DNA of 8,629 nt, from the NCBI RefSeq assembly GCF_938029485.1, contig NZ_CALHGC010000427.1, positions 1-8,629 of the forward strand, written 5' to 3'. Below the pieces are notes generated by a model, which saw only the letters and a list, made by a program, of their open reading frames with translations, searched no databases and had not been told where the DNA came from. Of the stretch, positions 6,351 to 8,629 are shown piece after piece (the first letter of the stretch is position 1; every line of letters begins with the position of its first letter). Source of the DNA: an uncultured Treponema sp. (GTDB lineage: Bacteria; Spirochaetota; Spirochaetia; Treponematales; Treponemataceae). Made by a program: the position numbers and the translations under genes.

Positions 6351-7382
6351 TTATTTACGCATTGGAGCAACAAGTTTTTGAATATTCTGATACATTTCCA
6401 TGTCAAATGCATTCGGAAAAGCCTTGTGGATATCATTAATATTCACGTTAAATTCTTCTTCCCATTTTTTCAGCTCATCTTTAGACAGACGGATCATTGT
6501 AACACCGCCGACTTCCATTTTACGAACGCAGTCGGCATCAGAAGCGTCAAGTGCATCGTCAAGCCGTTTACGGGCTTTTTCCATCGATTCTTTCATAGCG
6601 GCATGGTACTTTTTAGGAATCTTGTCCCATGAGGCTTTTGAAATAACGAAACCGGCCATAACGGGACACAATTTTGTATCGAGCGCATAGCTAATATCTT
6701 TGTAATACCCTCCTACATACGTTAAAAGATGGACGGCAAAAAAACCGCCGATACCATTCTTACTCTTCAACATTTGAGAGAATTTTTGAGCAGGAGTATC
6801 CACCACATTAAAACCGCTCAGTTTAAAGCTATCACTCAAAATAGGGCTATCCAAACCGGCGACTGCCAATTTTATCTTTTTTAATTCCCCGAGAGTTTTA
6901 TACGGCTCCTTTGTATAAAAAGAAAGCCACCCGACATTCGACCATGCAATCAACTCATAACCGGCAGCATTAATTCTCGATTCTATTTTATTGCCGTATA
7001 TACTGAGCGCTTTATCCAGTTCTTGTTGATTTTGAATCAAAAACGGAAGCGCAAGCGTGTAGATATAAGCGTCAGGTACCAATTCATGCAAACCGATCAT
7101 GGTAAAGATTGCTCCATCTAAAGGAGCCTGTTGCCCGGGACGCGCTGCCTTGAGCTTCTGAATACCCGCTTTTTCTCCGCCAAGGGTTGTCATATTATAC
7201 ACCTTCACCGTTACCAACCCGTCGGTAATGCGATTCCATTCCTCAGCAACTTTTTTAAGTTCGATGTCCCATGAAGACCGAGAAGGAGCGACGGTTGCTA
7301 TCTTTAATACGATTCCCTCAGCTCCGATAAGAGAGGTTGAAACAATAAAGATCGCCGCAATCATTGTTAAAATTTTTCTCAC
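6351..7382 (-). CDS. tatP: TRAP transporter periplasmic substrate-binding protein (TatP, DctP family)
   Basis: Captures the substrate in the periplasm and presents it to TatQM. The 343 residues are within the normal DctP length. An N-terminal signal peptide (basic MRK, hydrophobic core about 4-19) probably ends near IGA/EG. No cysteine is present there, so unlike the T. pallidum protein, which I recall as a lipoprotein, this one should be soluble. Family features are KIATVAPSRSSWD (27-39), the extended helix region with YNMTTLGGEKAG (62-73), ALPFL (111-115) and SASWDKIPKKY-like text near 249-259. The usual G-K-x-R substrate-contact strand reads KKIKLAV (168-174), with Leu172 where the conserved arginine normally sits. 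Translation starts at GTG 7382, with AAGGAG at 7396-7391, 8 nt away. tatT lies 49 nt upstream and tatQM 15 nt downstream. Confidence 0.92.
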   Translation of the reverse strand: MRKILTMIAAIFIVSTSLIGAEGIVLKIATVAPSRSSWDIELKKVAEEWNRITDGLVTVKVYNMTTLGGEKAGIQKLKAARPGQQAPLDGAIFTMIGLHELVPDAYIYTLALPFLIQNQQELDKALSIYGNKIESRINAAGYELIAWSNVGWLSFYTKEPYKTLGELKKIKLAVAGLDSPILSDSFKLSGFNVVDTPAQKFSQMLKSKNGIGGFFAVHLLTYVGGYYKDISYALDTKLCPVMAGFVISKASWDKIPKKYHAAMKESMEKARKRLDDALDASDADCVRKMEVGGVTMIRLSKDELKKWEEEFNVNINDIHKAFPNAFDMEMYQNIQKLVAPMRK

Positions 7383-7431
7383 AATATTTTCTCCTTATGT
7401 AACTCATACATATAACTGATACAATTACAAG

Positions 7432-8403
7432 CTAATCATCTAAAAAATAATCGCCTTTCATGTTTTGCAGCCAACGGGCTTTTTCTTGACTGAGGATAAT
7501 TGTGAGCTTACTATCCGGTTGTGTTTCCGGATCGATAGCCAAAGCCTTTTCCAAGGCTTCGTCAAAGCCGACACTATCCTGCATAGGAACACAAAACGAC
7601 TGTGCATAAAGGACATACACCGACGGCCGCTTCCCGCCGCTCAACTCCAATGTTTTCCGATACGCCTCTTGCGCCTTATCCATACCGCCGCCCAAGGATT
7701 CGGGAGCCGCAGCATAAAAGGCTGTAAGCGTTTCCCAAAGAGCTCCATCGTTAAAGGTAGGATATAGTTCTGCTGACCGCTCGAGCATCGCTACTGCGCC
7801 CGGAACTACTGCAAGCACATCGGTATCCATCGGATCAAGCGAGAATGCCCCAAGTATACCGCAACTTGCCCAATAAAGCGATTCAGCATCGGCAATTTTG
7901 CAGCGCCCGAGAAAAGCGCGCCCATTCTCTTCCGTATAATGAGCCATTGATTCGGAAAACCCCTTATATGCACCATCAAGCGATTCCATCACATAACGCG
8001 CTCCGCGAAGATAAAACTTTTTCGCCCGTAAATACTCAAGATTTTTCCTTTGAAACTGTGTTTCGGGGATATAGTCGGCAGGCGTTTGGACGAAAGCATT
8101 AGCATACATGATATAAAGAGACCCGGACATAATAGCCAGACCGCGATGTTTAGGATTACTCAAATGCAGTATCTCATAAGTTTTTAAGACGGTTGGAAAA
8201 ACTTCCGCAACCAACCTTACGTCATCTTCTCCGGTGAGCGCTGCTGCCGCATCAATTCCGCCCGAGGTTTCGCTTTTCGGGGCGGGAAAAGGGGCGAGCG
8301 TATTCGCAATGCCGTTAAAAGCAATCCGTTTAATAGAACACCCGCTCAATAACAGGAACACTCCTGCTATGCAAACATATATTCTTTTTAGATTTGCAGT
8401 CAT
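7432..8403 (-). CDS. tatT: TPR-type periplasmic lipoprotein TatT, partner of the TRAP binding protein
   Basis: Helical-repeat lipoprotein of TPR-associated TRAP systems. In T. pallidum it forms a trimer with a central pore and binds TatP, with a proposed role in ligand handover. The sequence gives 323 residues from ATG 8403: a signal peptide with lipobox LLSGC and the acylated cysteine at residue 22, a flexible Pro/Ser/Gly-rich linker to about 60, then an all-helical body. Recognisable family segments include VFPTVLKTYEILHLSNP (68-84), SGSLYIMYANAFVQTPAD (93-110) and, near the C-terminus, VGFDEALEKALAIDP (278-292). An upstream in-frame ATG at 8454 is rejected: it would put about 17 extra polar residues before the signal peptide and overlap the preceding gene. 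The 8403 start has AAGGAG 9 nt upstream. It is probably anchored in a lipid leaflet facing the periplasm. Confidence 0.9.
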   Translation of the reverse strand: MTANLKRIYVCIAGVFLLLSGCSIKRIAFNGIANTLAPFPAPKSETSGGIDAAAALTGEDDVRLVAEVFPTVLKTYEILHLSNPKHRGLAIMSGSLYIMYANAFVQTPADYIPETQFQRKNLEYLRAKKFYLRGARYVMESLDGAYKGFSESMAHYTEENGRAFLGRCKIADAESLYWASCGILGAFSLDPMDTDVLAVVPGAVAMLERSAELYPTFNDGALWETLTAFYAAAPESLGGGMDKAQEAYRKTLELSGGKRPSVYVLYAQSFCVPMQDSVGFDEALEKALAIDPETQPDSKLTIILSQEKARWLQNMKGDYFLDD

Positions 8404-8412
8404 GAGAGGCCA

Positions 8413-8418
8413 CTCCTT
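8413..8418 (-). promoter_or_regulatory. Ribosome binding site that fixes the tatT start
   Basis: AAGGAG on the minus strand, 9 nt before the ATG at 8403. It places the start immediately before the signal peptide rather than at the longer 8454 start. Confidence 0.8.
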
Positions 8419-8429
8419 CTCTATTGCCG

Positions 8430-8629
8430 TTAAACAGTTAATTCTTTTTGCCATTGATGGATAAAAGCTTCATAAGCAGCGATAGTCGCGGAAAGCGCAA
8501 TTTGCTGTACAGAGCTTCGCCCTTCGGCATTGTTACCGTCCAAAACATACAATGAATCAAGAATACCTTGTATATCATCGATAGTACAGCTCATATCGGC
8601 AGCTCTCCGCCTGACAAGAAGGCGAGTTT
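8430..8629 (-). CDS. Unrecognised protein, C-terminal part (possibly short complete gene from 8594)
   Basis: The minus-strand frame is open from the right edge to a TAA at 8432-8430 and gives 65 residues ending in AFIHQWQKELTV. I do not recognise the family. The last 54 residues (from Met at 8594, MSCTIDDIQGILDSLYVLDG and on) look like an ordinary soluble helical domain, with AEGRSSVQQIALSATIAAYE forming a plausible amphipathic helix. An ATG at 8594 with GGAG about 10 nt upstream could start a 54-residue protein. Equally, the arginine-rich stretch before it (RLLVRRRAAD) may be part of a longer protein that begins outside the window. Its stop lies 26 nt before tatT on the same strand, so it is probably the upstream member of the tat operon. 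Confidence 0.55.
   Translation of the reverse strand, partial: TRLLVRRRAADMSCTIDDIQGILDSLYVLDGNNAEGRSSVQQIALSATIAAYEAFIHQWQKELTV

Noticed and set aside
7383..7431. A separate promoter between tatT and tatP
   Set aside because: The 49-nt gap has AT-rich hexamers but no well-spaced -35 and -10 pair. Simple operon transcription explains the arrangement.
8404..8454. A longer tatT starting at ATG 8454
   Set aside because: It would add about 17 polar residues before the signal peptide and overlap the preceding gene. The start at 8403 has a proper ribosome binding site and directly begins the lipoprotein signal.

Overview
The window looks like a spirochaete chromosome segment, most likely an oral or commensal Treponema. 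The main reason is the order tatT-tatP-tatQM. This is a TRAP transporter with a TPR lipoprotein partner, the arrangement described in Treponema pallidum. Moderate GC, a PAP-type PcnB and a chemoreceptor fit the same group. The species call is inference; no rRNA or other marker gene is present.

Layout. Positions 1-914 (minus) hold the N-terminal half of aspartyl-tRNA synthetase (aspS), which runs off the left edge. A 323-bp divergent intergenic region follows. A methyl-accepting chemotaxis protein gene lies on the plus strand at 1247-2966. It has a LytS-like five-helix membrane sensor joined directly to a chemoreceptor signalling rod. Its frame is broken by a perfect 19-bp tandem duplication at 1687-1724; removing one copy restores a single 566-residue protein. 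The 336-bp gap after it is almost entirely inverted repeats: an intrinsic terminator for the chemoreceptor gene, a 179-bp element with 17-bp terminal inverted repeats enclosing four hairpins, and a dyad over the putative pcnB -35 box. pcnB (3303-4490, plus) encodes a poly(A) polymerase.

From 4490 to the right edge all genes are on the minus strand and form one apparent operon. In transcription order these are the 3' end of an unrecognised gene (8629-8430), tatT (8403-7432, TPR lipoprotein), tatP (7382-6351, periplasmic solute-binding protein) and tatQM (6335-4509, fused small and large TRAP permease subunits). Gaps are 26, 49 and 15 nt. pcnB and tatQM converge, and one 16-bp hairpin contains or touches both stop codons.

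How the genes work together. TatP should bind the substrate in the periplasm, TatT should bind TatP and perhaps pass ligand to it, and TatQM should import the ligand using an ion gradient. TatP here has no lipobox and lacks the arginine that usually contacts the substrate carboxylate, so the substrate may not be an ordinary organic acid. aspS and pcnB both appear to be transcribed from promoters placed only a few bases before the start codon, with no Shine-Dalgarno sequence, suggesting leaderless or near-leaderless translation. The strongest candidates for something new are the switch-like duplication in the chemoreceptor gene and the nested-hairpin element at 3063-3241.
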